DNA of 64,000 nt from positions 1 to 64,000 of the forward strand of contig JAIWNI010000079.1 of assembly GCA_025331435.1 (NCBI GenBank), given 5' to 3'. Numbering within the stretch: the first letter of the stretch is position 1; each line of letters opens with the position of its first letter. This stretch comes from Choanephora cucurbitarum (Eukaryota; Mucoromycota; Mucoromycetes; Mucorales; Choanephoraceae). Both the position numbers and the translations under genes were made by a program. Below are positions 46,926 through 58,433 of this stretch, piece after piece. Under the pieces are notes generated by a model, which was not told where the DNA came from, did no database searches, and saw only the letters and a list, made by a program, of their open reading frames with translations.

Positions 46926-48011
46926 ATGAACACTCTAATTCAGGTACCAAATGAGATTTGGAAGCAAATCTTTCACTATTTGAAGAATCCAAGAGATTTG
47001 AGAACATGCTCATTAGTATGTAAAGTCTGGCATATGATAGCAAGGTCCATCTTGTACAATGATATTTATGTTAATTGCAACAGTGCTGATCTAAGAAGAC
47101 TCTTGAATGATCTCAGAGAATTTCGAAAATTAGGCCCCACCATCTCTCAGCTATCATTACATGGCTCAAGAAATATCTATACAGAAGCCATCTGGTTAGA
47201 GCCTATCATCAGCCACTGTCCTAACCTTACCGTCATTCAGCTCGAGAAAGACAACGCTACTGCTTGTTTACCTTTCATGAGTCAAGCCATCAACCAACTG
47301 GGCCAACTTCATCAGATTCAAGTCATCCATCTAGATCAGTGTAGTCCTATCACTCAGTGCCTTTATATCGAACTAAATTATCGTTTTCGACATACATTGA
47401 CTCAACTTGAATTAGCCAATATTGATACCCATGATAGTCTATTTAGCTTTGAGCGTCTTATACACTTCATAAAGGACTTTCCTTGTCTCAAGGGGTTCAA
47501 GGCAAGCACGTCTACCAAGGCCACATTGCCTACGCTGTCCATTGATTTACCTAGTTTACTGTTGCAATGCCCTCTTTTGGAATCGCTTTCCCTTTCAGGT
47601 GCTGGAATGATCTTGAAGACCCATAATGCTTCACTCTTAATAGACTCATGCTTTCCTCTTGTTTCACTAGAGTTAAGACAGATGCACATTGGCATGGATG
47701 GACTTCGGTGGATAACACATCAATTAAGGAAACTAGAGACCCTTAGCATCAATGATTCTGTGATTATGTCAAGTCCATGGATTGATAAACAAGATGAAGA
47801 AGAGGTAATGCAGCAATTTTTGACGTATTTGATCAAGACAAAGCATGATTATGATTTGATTCATTTTCGAGATTGGACTTATTGGATCGGTGTTGAAAAT
47901 AAGCAGCTCATGTCACCTGTGTACAAAGGGCATTTTATACCTTCATTATTATATGAAAACATGGATCCAGAAGATCCTGTCTTCTTGACTGATCGAATTC
48001 GTGTACTTTAA
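46926..48011 (+). CDS. F-box protein with LRR-like C-terminal region
   Basis: Single exon, 361 residues. The N-terminus is a clear F-box (VPNEIWKQIFHYLKNPRDLR, then CSLVCKVWHMIARSILYNDI), which binds Skp1 in SCF ubiquitin ligases. The rest has regularly spaced Leu-rich segments (TISQLSLHG, LTVIQLEKD, HTLTQLELANID, PLLESLSLSGAG, PLVSLELRQMHI, LETLSINDS) typical of a degenerate leucine-rich-repeat substrate receptor. No orthologue can be named; F-box/LRR genes are an expanded family in Mucorales. It is intronless, unlike nearly all its neighbours. Confidence 0.88.
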   Translation: MNTLIQVPNEIWKQIFHYLKNPRDLRTCSLVCKVWHMIARSILYNDIYVNCNSADLRRLLNDLREFRKLGPTISQLSLHGSRNIYTEAIWLEPIISHCPNLTVIQLEKDNATACLPFMSQAINQLGQLHQIQVIHLDQCSPITQCLYIELNYRFRHTLTQLELANIDTHDSLFSFERLIHFIKDFPCLKGFKASTSTKATLPTLSIDLPSLLLQCPLLESLSLSGAGMILKTHNASLLIDSCFPLVSLELRQMHIGMDGLRWITHQLRKLETLSINDSVIMSSPWIDKQDEEEVMQQFLTYLIKTKHDYDLIHFRDWTYWIGVENKQLMSPVYKGHFIPSLLYENMDPEDPVFLTDRIRVL

Positions 48012-48606
48012 GATAGAATAAAGCTAAAAAGTGTACTTTTATGTGTAAGTCTCAAACAAATATAATGACCTGTGAAAAGAAGCGATTTTCCTTTCACTAT
48101 ACTCACACAGCATTGTTATTTGTGCACAATTTGTCAATTGTTGCTCTTCCCCTCCCCTATCTCTTTTTTACAGGAGAAAACGACTACTGTTGATTCCAAA
48201 AAAAAAGATCTCATTTTACTTTTGTAAGATATCATTACGCATCTGTTTCATTCAAATTAAGACAAATTCTTTTTAAGCTTGTTTCATGCAATTATATTCC
48301 AAAGTGTGGGTTTAGTGTTTGTTTATGTCGCTTATATCAAACCTAGCTTAATCACTTGTTCCTCCTTTTAGAAACTCACAAGACCAACAACTGAAGGATG
48401 TTAATGCTGATTGGTTGAACTGCGGCTTTTGATTGGATAGCTGCTGACCAAAAAGGAAAAGTGCGTGTAGCACAAAAACTGTCGAATCAAGTTAAAACAA
48501 AGCCAGCTTGGTTAGCTGCATTGATTATAGTATAGTTTATTTGTTTTTTTAATCTTTCTTTTCTATCTTTCTCTTTTCTTTTTCTTTTTGATTTTTCTCA
48601 AATACA
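48012..48606. other. intergenic, no gene
   Basis: About 595 bp. The last 60 bp are a nearly pure T/C tract before the ATG at 48607. Nothing else is supported. Confidence 0.55.
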
Positions 48607-49604
48607 ATGGTTCATCCTGTCGTCTTATTTGGAGGTTTCTTTTTGGTTGCAGCTGGAGTTACTGGTTATGCTGTGTTTGAGATAATGCGAGAACAGCAAG
48701 ATTATCAGTATTGGGAAGATAATATATTTCGACATAGTCATGATTTTGATTTCCAACCTTATAACGAAAAAGAAGAAGAAGAACAAGACAAGGACGATGA
48801 AGCAAATGCTTATACAACTGGCCGATATGAACCAGAGCATAAGAACTTAAAGAATCGAAAACATGAAGACCACTCACAAGAGGTAAACTAGCATTGTACA
48901 TGAGAAAAGAAAAAATAGAGTTAACCTATTTCCTTTTTTTTTTCAAGACTGCGGAACAAAGCGACGAGGAAATAAGCCGTCTTGAAACTTCTATGACTGA
49001 AAGAAACAAGAGCTTATTGGCTGAAAAGGAGCGATTGGATCAAGATGAAGAAATGCTAAAGAGTAAACAGAGTATCTTGTTGGAACAACAGCTGAGTCAT
49101 TTTCACTCATCAGGCACATCTGACTCTGATCATCCTGCTGATAACATTAATGAAAGCGTCTACTATGACAACAGCAACAGTTTCCATGGCGATAACACTA
49201 GCAGTTTCCATGATGATAACAGTAGTTTCTATGATGACAACAACAAGAGTCTTCATGATGACAGCAACCGTGGTATCGATAGTGTATACCATGACAGCAG
49301 CAGTAGTAACAGTAGTAGCAGAATGCTTGATTGTGACTTTAATGGAATAAGCCAAGATTTAGCCAACCAGATAGAAGACTCAATCACATTGCTGCAACAA
49401 CAAACAATCCAAAGCGATTCTGAAGTTGACCACCATTCTAATCCATTTTATTCTGAAGACTCAGATCACTTGGATTCATCCTCTGTTCAGCTTACCTTAT
49501 CAGATTCGGAAGGTAGTTGGGATGCCATCAGTAGTGATGATTTAGTACCTTCTGATAGTGACTATGGAGACAGTGCAACAGACAGTGAACAAGAAGACAG
49601 ATAA
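48607..49604 (+). CDS. single-pass membrane protein with long Ser/Asp-rich acidic region
   Basis: Exons 48607-48882 and 48948-49604; 310 residues. Not recognised. An N-terminal membrane segment (VVLFGGFFLVAAGVTGYAVF) serves as signal anchor. A charged part (EKEEEEQDKDDEAN) and a coiled-coil stretch (TERNKSLLAEKERLDQDEEM) follow. A tandem-like region repeats Ser-Phe-His/Tyr-Asp-Asp-Asn units about five times (near 49160-49270). Then come a helix ending DSITLLQQQ and a Ser/Asp-rich tail with repeated SDSEGS/SDSDYGD, which are strong casein kinase 2 type sites. It may be an organelle-surface tether or scaffold, but no function is claimed. Confidence 0.75.
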
Positions 49605-49677
49605 TTCAAATCACAAATTAAACAATTATAATAAAAAAAAAGAGATAAAGAGTCTAGTTATGTATTATGCATGATAG

Positions 49678-51101
49678 TTAGTCCAATCCAATAATGTAAT
49701 AAGCCAATTGAACGGCACCAAAGATAATCTATAAAAAGAAGTATAAGACAAGAGTTTTGCTGTAATTTCCTAAGGCTACTTACAGGCTGCCATACAACCA
49801 AGTAACGTACACCATCCAATAAATTAAGATAAAGTTGTTGTTGTGTATCCCAACTATTATACACACTCATGAGCACATTGTCATTTCCTTCTGATTAAGT
49901 CTACTTACGGATTACGCTTGAATTCCTTTAGATCCACCTTTTCCTTACTAATAAAGATACACATCAATTCTCTGTTGTCTTTCTTATGCTTTAGGTACAT
50001 TACCAGTAAGGGCAGATATCCTTTTTACCAATCATGACCCAGCCACGAATACATTTCTCATGGAATGTGTGTTTACAAGTCAATTGGTGAACAGGATCAT
50101 CAGAAAACATAGGACGGTTAGCAGGTTCATGGGCCAAAGCAACTTGGCCTGTAGATACAGATGTAGCATGACCACAGACAGCACAAATACCTTCACCCAA
50201 GTACTTGTTGGGTAATCCTTCCTTATTATAATAACCAATGGTAGCTGCCATTCTGTCTGTACAAATCTCTACGAAATCTCTGCCAAGCACACTGTATGAC
50301 AGCTTAGTTTCCTTCCCTTCTGTACCTTCTGTGTCTTACTTACCCAAAATAAAGACCGTAACTCAACAACAAGACACCTACTTGAATCATACCGGCACTA
50401 AATCCAAATAACTCAGAAAGACCGAAAAAGACAAACAACATTAGAATGTAACCCATTAAGCCAACTACAAAGGATACGTTATAGAGAACGTAATACCATT
50501 TGTAGACCATACGAGGTGTCATTGCTTCCAATGGTTTTCTTGTTGCCTTGTACAGCACTAAAATTCTCTCCCAAGAAAAGAAATCGAATAATCAGGAACA
50601 AGAGTTCTCATTCTACAGATTCTTTTTTTAGCTTACCTAAACCATTGAGAATGGAAAATATAGTCCAAATAACCAAAAATCTTGGCCAACCAGCATAGAT
50701 ACCAAACAACATAGGAAAGAAATAAAGACCACCGAGACTGATGGATTGATAGGAGGCATAATGTTTCTTTTTCCACCAGAGAATCAAAAATTGAGAAGCA
50801 AATAAGGCAAATAATAAGATGAATGCCATTAACTCATGTTGTGCTTCATGACCTATAGATTACTTCATTAGCTCCTTTCATTATAAATCCTGTTTGTATA
50901 CCAAAGAACCTTTGTGTTGCTTATTATAATCTAGCTGTAACTTATAACTAATGAAAGAGATTAGAGAATGAAGATTCGTTTGCCATCTGTAATTTACTTT
51001 TCCAACTGTTCAGGAGTCAAATGACTTATTTGTTCATCAGTTAAAGCACCTTCAAGCCAAGCAGCTGAAAAGCTAATATCTTGTCCTGAGTTTGGATCCA
51101 T
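49678..51101 (-). CDS. RNF121/RNF175-type RING E3 ubiquitin ligase, multi-pass
   Basis: Eight exons: 50998-51101, 50910-50947, 50637-50852, 50344-50557, 50004-50291, 49909-49947, 49784-49853, 49678-49728; 339 residues. The start MDPNSGQDISF is on a separate first exon. The family-specific GHEAQHELMAFILLF begins the membrane domain of about four to six helices. KATRKPLEAMTPRMVYKW and GRDFVEICTDRMAATIGYY follow. The RING finger is CAVCGHATS, then CKHTFHEKCIRGW and DICPYC. KVDLKEFKRNPWD and a final hydrophobic segment end the protein. Human RNF121 is a Golgi/ER ligase in quality control and channel trafficking. The stop is near an A-rich signal; the gene is about 80 bp downstream of SRP68 on the same strand. 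Confidence 0.93.
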
Positions 51102-51184
51102 GTTCAGAAAAAGAGATAAGAAAAAGAAAAGATAGAAAAAGAAAGAGAAGAAAATATATATATATACACACAAAAAGGACGATT

Positions 51185-53029
51185 TTATTTTCTACCACCA
51201 AAAATACCCCAGAATCCACCAGTGCTTTGAGATGATTTTCCAGCACGATCAGCAATGGCTTCTTCGGGGTATTTAACAAAGTTAGCAGCTAAATCGAAAT
51301 AAAAGGGTTTACAGGCCACAGGTTGAAATTTAGGTGGTAAATCAACCAAGCGTTGAGGAGAGATATGAGAGGGGTAATGATCCAATTGGTCAATCAACAA
51401 TGCTTGATCCAAATCTACAGCATTCAATTGCTCAGTCAATTCTTGCTCGTCTTCACCATGCTCAAGGTACCAAGCAGCACGCGATTTCCAGGTACCAGCT
51501 TGGATGCTATGTTCTAGTTCAGAAAGGTCTTGGTCAGTGACTTTTAAGAGAGCATCATCAGCAAATTGATGGATCTGAGCCAAAGCTTGTTTGGCTTGAA
51601 CAACATAAGATTGTGCCTTTTGATACAATGCCAAAGATTCCAATGTCTTTTTCATTTCGTTATAAGCAGCAGCAACATGAACACATCGACATCCTTTATA
51701 GTACAAATCCAACACATTCATTTCACCATCCAATGCCATATCTTCTCTTACCAAAGGTAAGTCCCAAACATAAGTGATGTTCTATACATGACGGTTGAGT
51801 TTCTTCTATTAAAGCAAACCAGAAAGCTGTCTTTTACCTTCAATATGTTATCATATAACTGGATACGTTGTTGAGGTTTAAGTGACTGGTTGGAAATGGT
51901 GTCCAAGTGATGCTTGATTTGACTGCCAAAGACATGGTATTCCACAAATGTAAATACATACTGCAATGCTTCTGTTGCTTTGGCTGACTTGGAAGAAGTC
52001 ACCTTGGCTGTAGCCTCCTTATCCTCTTTCACGGCCTTCTTGACTAACTTCTCTGCTTCTGTCCAACTGTTACTTTGTTGTGCCTCTTGGATGATCTCAG
52101 CCAAACCGGGATATTTGATGGTCACTGTCTTTTCACGCCATTGAACTGGACTATTCTTCTGACTGGATTCAACAGAAAGAGCATCTAATTGATCTTGGAC
52201 CGACTTGTCAAGGGGATGTTGCTCAGCTAATTTCTCTACATCTTGATCTAATTGAAGTCGATAAGCACAGAAACGAATGGTAGGGTCTAATTCATCCATG
52301 GCAGCATAACACAAAGCTTCTTGTTCAGCATGACCTATTTGAGCAAGTCGAGCATAGATCATTCTACATACAAGAATTAATATTTAAAACCATAAAAGAG
52401 AGAGAGAGAGAAAAGTAAAGCTCTCTTACCTTGATTGAATAAACAGGTCTAAAGCCTCTTTCCACTGTTGCTGTTCAAACAACAAGTAACCCTTCATGGA
52501 AGAAGCATAAGCCTTAGCATCCAAAAGAGTACGGTCATCGACTGATTGTTGTTGACAATGTTGATGGAGTTGCTCAGCATATTGACTAGCACGCTTGAGA
52601 CGTTTGATGAGATGATGTTGGGGACGGGTGTCAATGGAATTCGTACTGGCATGCTTCAATTCCATAGCAAATGCCCAAGCTCTTTCACTCTCATACACAA
52701 ACAAGTGGAGATAACGTGCATCATGGAATGTCTCTGGCAAAGCCTTACGAGCATTAGTTGACTTACTGTTGGCCTGTGCCAACTTTAGGATTTGACGAAG
52801 ACGACGAACGCGGTTTGTAGAATATTCACTATAAAAAAAAAGGCACACAGTGAGATTTATGTATACATGATGAGAGGAGGATGCTGTTTACCGGTAGCGC
52901 TGATAGTCTTGATGTCTAAGACCATAGGTCATACGAGACTCGTTGATGAGCTTCAAGACTAAGTGAATATCAGGTTAGTTGTATATTACAAGAACTAAAA
53001 GAGGAGGGAGGTTTACCATCCACCACCAT
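51185..53029 (-). CDS. SRP68: signal recognition particle subunit SRP68
   Basis: Exons 53017-53029, 52892-52958, 52430-52828, 51838-52363, 51185-51781; 533 residues. It begins MVVDVLKLINESRMTYGLRH, then QDYQRYR, matching the SRP68 RNA-binding N-terminus. Tetratricopeptide-like helices fill the middle (SMKGYLLFEQQQWKEALDLF). The C-terminus has KPFYFDLAANFVKYPEE and ends in a Gly-rich FWGIFGGRK, as in other SRP68 proteins. SRP68 binds SRP RNA and pairs with SRP72 to arrest and target ribosomes to the ER. The frame stays open upstream of the chosen ATG, so an extra short 5' exon is possible. SRP72 starts about 10 kb to the right. Confidence 0.9.
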
Positions 53030-54078
53030 GGGTTCTGAAGAAGCGAGCTTAGCTAATAACAATAAGATCAGAAAAAGTAAAAAGTGTTAAGGATCTGTTT
53101 GAAATCTCGATGCGTCTTTATTTACAATCTGTCATTATAATCGTCTTTGCTCAGTTAGCACAAAAAAAAGAAGGAAAGGGAATAAACCAGTTATTTAAAC
53201 TTCACTAGAAAAGGAAACCGTTTGTGTTTAAAGGGCCGCTTATTTTGATTTCGCAAAGGCATGAACTCAAAAGAACCTTTACTAGATCCAACTGTGTCCT
53301 TCTTTAAAGCTCATATCGAATAACGAGCCAGAACACCAACTTGTGCTTGGACAGCATTGGCTATTGTCAGGGCAAACTAGCACGATGTCTTGTTTTCCAA
53401 AAGAAAATGCTATCCTCACTTTATGTGTTGGATCCAAAGATTGTGAATGTCAAATGATAGAGACAGCTAAGCGAACATGACATTGATCAGGAGAATACAG
53501 AGTCGCTTTAATCCTTAGAAAAACACACTACCTAGGGTCATATTCTAATAGCATTAAGAGCAGATCAATGTGGTCAATAAAGTTGAGGCGTTGAACATGC
53601 TTCCACTATTTATCTCCAATAGGAATTCTGTTGATAACAAGAACAGTAGGGAAAGTCTTCATTAACCAACAACAAAAAAAAAAGAGCCGAGGCCACATAA
53701 GCTTATCTTGAGGATAGGCCAATATCGCTGTATTTTGACAGCCTCTATTGTATGAATTCGCCCACGTCACGATCGGCTCTTCAAAGGAATGACCCTATTT
53801 AAGAAAAAAAATTTTCTTTCCCTCTCTTCCCACTTGGTGAATTTGTTTCTTTTAAATCTTTACAAGAAAAGAGAACAAAAAGAATACTATAAGCAGTCCA
53901 TACTTCTGCCTTGTTTGCGCTTATATATATATATACTTCACATTTACACACATACATTTCTTCTTTCTCTTTACTTGTAACACTCTCACTCTTACTTTCT
54001 CTCTCACTCTCTTATTCTACTAACGAATAATTCTTCATATATATATATATACTAAGCTAAGAAAAAAAAAAGAAAGCC
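53030..54078. other. divergent promoter region between SRP68 and the NAB3-like gene
   Basis: About 1.05 kb. The NAB3 side (53940-54060) has long C/T tracts and (TA)n stretches. No gene is supported; the 63-codon ORF at 53789 reads through low-complexity sequence. Confidence 0.55.
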
Positions 54079-56376
54079 ATGATGACAGAATCAACCAAAA
54101 GTGAACACACAATGAGTAGTAATGACACTACAAAGCCATCTGTGGTTGATGACTTTTTCTCAGCATTATTTGCAAACAATAGTATTGCTACTACTGCTGC
54201 TAGTAATGATAATAATAATAATCACAGTACAAGTAGTCAGAATGATAGTAACCTAGAAAACAAATCCTCCTCCTCGTTGTCGCCTTCTTCTTCCCCACCA
54301 CCACCTCCTATTAGTTCCAATTTGCAAGAACCTATATTGCCTGCTAGACAACCTGTATCTTATGACGATGTTCTGAGTCCTACCAGTACGCAAGAACTGG
54401 ATGAGTTTGATGAGTACTCTTTACTTTCTAAAGGTACACGTCGTCAACACCATCAACAGCAAAGATCCATGAATAGTAGTGATGCACCAGCTCAGATTTT
54501 ATCTAAAAAGGAGATTAATTGGAGTACTGTAAAACCTGAGTCTCGAATGTTGGTGCGTCAGTTTCCTAGAAATGCTACTAAGCATGATGTCCTCGAGTAT
54601 TTTAGCAGGTATGGGGAAGTGATTGAAGTGGTTCAAAAGGATTCCTTTGGATTTGTCCACTTTGAAGATCCAGATGCTTGTGCCCGTGCTGTACAGGCAG
54701 AAAATGGTAATATTCTTCATGGCGTTACATTAGGTAAATAGTATAGTGTATTGGTTGAGTAGATAATTGATGTATTGTTTTTAGATTTGGAGATTTGTAA
54801 ACGAAAGCCTTACTTTGCTCGTGCAAAGGAGAATTCAGGTAGCCGTGAAGATGATTCAGCAGAGCCTACTCTTCGTCCTAGAGATCCTACCCCTTCACCT
54901 CCAATGGCACGTCGTAGTCTGAAAAGAAGAAACAGTGGTCCTGTATTAAATAGATCAGTACGTAATCGTACAGCCTATCAACAGCCTCAACCACAATCTC
55001 AACCTCAACAGCAACTCTATGATACTCCTCGAAGGCCTCAAGAGAGATATAATAATAATCTTAGTAATAGTGTTAGTGGGAGCAGTCTTAGTAGCAGTAG
55101 TAGTATGAGTAATGGTAGAAAACCAACAGACAACACAGCTAGTACACGATTAATTCCATTCCGTACAGGTTATGCTGTACCTACGGTACAGATCATTGCA
55201 TGGGGCAATTCATATCATCATTTCATGACTTATGTTGAGTCTGTCTTTCAACAGTACCAAGTACGCACTGCTTCTGCTGTAATTCAATACTCTGCTGTGA
55301 ATCGTAGTGAGATTGTAAAGCAGTTAGTACTTGAGGGCGTAAAAGCCATTATTATGATTGATCGAGCCAATCTAAGAAAGAGCAAAGTTTATCTTCAAGT
55401 GTTTGCACCTAACGGTCCAGGAGGAAGTGGTGTTAGATATGATGGTAAAACGACTATTTTTATTATTAATCCAAAGACATGTACTTATAGTTTCTTTTGT
55501 TTTCAATCCTTAGAATATGATAGCATCACACCTTTAGAAGCGGTCAATATTATTCAGCGTACTCATCCTTCTATGCCATTATCATACCCTCCTCAACAGC
55601 AACAACAGCAACAACAGCAACAACAGCAACAACAGCAGCAACAGCAGCAACAACCACAGCAGCGACATCAACACCAACAGCAACGACACCAACAACCACA
55701 GCAGCAACGACAACAGCAACGACAACAACCACAATACCAACAACCACATCAACAACCACATCAACAACCACATCAACAACCACACCAACAACCACACCAA
55801 CAACCACAAGCATACGTTCCTTCTTATCAGCCTACACCTCAATATAACCATGCTACTATTCCATCTTCTCCTTACACTACTACCCCAACACAACCCATTC
55901 AATTTGATGCCAACACACTAAATACATTGTATAGTATGATACAGTCTAATCCTTCTCCTGTCATCCCTACTGCCAATTCATATTATCCATCTGTACCTCA
56001 AACCATGACATCTACACCTTCACCACAGATAGTCACAGCTACACCACCTCAACAACCAACAATACCTCAACTAATAGCTACTTTAATGAACGGATTAAAT
56101 CAATCTCCTTCACAAATACCATCTTCTCCGGTCACCTCTGTATCACAACCTCAAGTACAGCAACTCACACAACCTCAGCCTCAACCACAATCACAATCAC
56201 AACCTAGTGTAGCTGCCTTACTAAGTACAATAGCTAATGGCAACCCTGGTTTATTAGACTCTTTAACCAAAAGTAACCCTTCATTGCTTCCCTTACTGTA
56301 CCAGCTTTCATCAGGAAGTACTGATACCAAAAGTTCAACAGCAACATCACCTCCACCTCCTTCTACTACTATGTAA
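54079..56376 (+). CDS. NAB3: NAB3-like RNA-binding protein (RRM, anticodon-binding-like domain, poly-Gln tail)
   Basis: Exons 54079-54733 and 54785-56376; 748 residues. A Ser/Asn-rich N-terminus precedes one RRM (about 153-225: RMLVRQFPRNATKHDVLEYF, then SFGFVHFED) that ends with LDLEICKRKPYFAR, typical of NAB3. A Pro/Arg/Ser-rich linker leads to a class II tRNA-synthetase anticodon-binding-like domain at about 350-445 (VPTVQIIAWGN, AVIQYSAVNRSEIVKQLV, AIIMIDRANL). The tail is poly-Gln with HQQP repeats and then Pro/Gln/Ser-rich. In yeast, Nab3 with Nrd1 ends transcription of short non-coding RNAs; the extra domain is shared with NCOA5 and fission yeast Nab3-like proteins. The intron splits the RRM end. 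Confidence 0.87.
55594..55810 (+). repeat. CAR trinucleotide repeat and 12-bp tandem repeat inside the NAB3-like gene
   Basis: A run of mixed CAG/CAA codons (55594-55660) encodes about 21 Gln in a row. It is followed by Gln/His/Arg mixtures and then a 12-bp unit (encoding HQQP) repeated five times at about 55747-55806. The repeats preserve the frame throughout, and length variation between strains is likely. Confidence 0.85.
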
Positions 56377-56460
56377 TAAACTTATTGTTTCTTTTTTCTT
56401 TATCTTGTACCATCAAAAAAAATGTTTATTTAATTCTTTTTAAAATTAAAGCTGGACAGC

Positions 56461-57130
56461 TTAGTTTTCATCTTCAACAACTTCAGTTTGGAGACCTAAA
56501 CATGAAATGAGGAAAAGAAACAGAGCATTTAGTTCCTTTTTCTTTTTTGCCGCGTTCATAGATAGGAGTCAACCAAGGCGGTAAAGCAACTTGGTGAATA
56601 TGGTGGTTTTACAACTCCAACCTCTTGCGCTCACAAACTGGCCGGAAATTCTTCTTTCTCATTTCCCTTTGTCTTCTTTATCCATATACATGGAAAATGT
56701 ACGAAGAGAGGGGAAATGAAGAGAAGAACTACACGGAATCGCAGCGATATGGATTGCTAGAAGTAACATAAACATATAAAAAAAATAACTTACCCTTGAA
56801 TTCAGCAACAGGAACATAGGTGACATAAGAGTACAACTTTTCCTTGGCATCTTCATCGTCGTTACGCTTACGGGCGATACGGACACGGATACGGTGGTTG
56901 TTGTGCTTAACACCGCGAGACCAGACAGCCTTGTTTAAAGAGGGGTCAAGACGGACATCCTTGGTACCCATAGCCTTTTGAGCGAAAGCCTTGATGGCCT
57001 TGACAGCATGAGGAGAACGCTTTCTCAAAGAACGGCCAAAGACGAGCTTGTGCAAGTGAATGGTGTATTCACGAGTGACAACATCAGCGAGGGTGGAACG
57101 CTTTTGGGTAGTCTTTTGGTCCTTGGCCAT
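56461..57130 (-). CDS. RPL31: 60S ribosomal protein eL31
   Basis: Exons 56794-57130 and 56461-56495; 123 residues. It starts [20 protein letters not shown], then [20 protein letters not shown] and [22 protein letters not shown], the core of eL31. The last exon adds [11 protein letters not shown], the usual acidic end. The intron of about 300 nt is unusually long for this window and keeps standard ends. A probable 5' UTR intron (57136-57197, GTAAAA to TATAG) sits just before the ATG. Codons are strongly C/G-ending, as expected for a highly expressed gene. Head-to-head with the CZIB gene. Confidence 0.96.
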
Positions 57131-57541
57131 GTTAGCTATAATAGATGGTATAAGAAAAAGAAAGGAAAGATGGATGGATGGATGGATTTTTTTTTACCTT
57201 TTTGATTTAGGAGTGAAGGAAGAGAGGGAGAGAGGGAGAGGAAGGTGGGTTGCTGACATGGATTAAAACGCCTCCCTCCATTCAGCCCTTTCAAACACCG
57301 AACATAGTCTTTGTATTTTTGAAGTATTTCAATAGAAAAAGGAAGGAAGGAAGCTATGGGCATAACCTTAGTGCAAATAGGCTTCTTCTTATCTTCTAAA
57401 CAACATACAAACGTAGTTTGTGCTTTCTCTTAAATAGAATGAATACAATTATAAAAAAAAACGCTTAATTTGACTGTCCACTCTAAATGCGTCAATTTTA
57501 ATTTTTTTTGATTCTTTCGCGTTTTCTTTTCCTCAATCAAC
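57131..57541. other. shared 5' region of eL31 and CZIB
   Basis: About 410 bp between divergent starts. It contains the probable 5' UTR intron of eL31, purine-rich stretches (57200-57245) and a T/C-rich tract before the CZIB ATG. No ORF is supported. Confidence 0.6.
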
Positions 57542-58360
57542 ATGGTTGTAAGTCTGTGCAATAAAGAGAGCTATAAAGCCTTTCACTTAACTTTACCTTC
57601 TAGAAACTTGGATTATACTTGAAAGCAGATCTTGAAAACGTAACTGATCTCGCTCCTGTAGAAGATTTTGAATGGTACTTTAAGGTAAAAAGATCAAACA
57701 TTGAAAGCATGAGTTTCTACTGACAGTCATTTATTAGGTTGAATGTACCAGTTGCCATGAGGTAGACGACAGTTGGATCTCATTCAACCAACAAGTAAGG
57801 AGAAGAATAAAAGGAAAGAGAGAATGAGTTCGAATGAATTGCTTGTACAGGACACATATGATATGAACTCTTCTCGTGGTACTGCCAACTTGGTAATGCG
57901 TTGCAAATTCTGTAAGCGTGATATGTCTGCACGTAAGTTAACTGCATGGTATTCTCAGCACAAAGACTAATGGAAGTGCATCAGAATTTGAACCTTCTTT
58001 CAAATTAAGAAAATACGATTTTGAACAGAACAGTAAATTCCAACAAATTGCTCAATTTGATTGTCGAGGATTGGAATTAGTTGACTTTGACCCTAGAGTA
58101 AGTTCTTCTTTGGTCCTGTCGAATAAAGGCGCACACACTAAGACATGATGTTGTTATTAGGAATCTTGGATTTGTAAGGGTGCCGAATCAGGTACTGTCT
58201 TTGAAGATATTGATTTGACAGAGAAGGAATGGGTAGAATACGATGAAAAGGTAAAGGCAGATCCAGAGGAGCATGGGTTCTTATGCTGACAATTTTTTCT
58301 TAGTCCGGTGAACCTGTTGGCATCAATAACATTGAAGTTGAATTTAGAAAAGAAAAATAA
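57542..58360 (+). CDS. CXXC-motif zinc-binding protein (CZIB / DUF866)
   Basis: Seven exons: 57542-57547 (ATG GTT only), 57604-57684, 57738-57794, 57851-57932, 57985-58097, 58161-58250, 58304-58360; 161 residues. It has LYLKADLENVTDLAPVEDFE then WYFKVECTSCHEVDDSW with the first CXXC, and NLVMRCKFCKRDMS with the second. IAQFDCRGLELVDFDPR and the end GINNIEVEFRKEK match the eukaryotic CZIB family (human C1orf123). The beta-barrel protein binds zinc through the four cysteines; its role is poorly known. The acceptor at 57984 was chosen because it alone keeps the frame and has a good CTAAT branch site. The second-codon exon split is unusual. Confidence 0.93.
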
Positions 58361-58433
58361 AGAGCGTCTATTTAAAACCACACTAAAAAATAGTTTTCTT
58401 TTTTCTTCTTCAGTTTTCCATCAATCTGCTATT

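Noticed and set aside
55571..55902. Antisense ORFs rich in Val or Leu opposite the poly-Gln region
   Set aside because: They are only the complement of CAG/CAA repeats.
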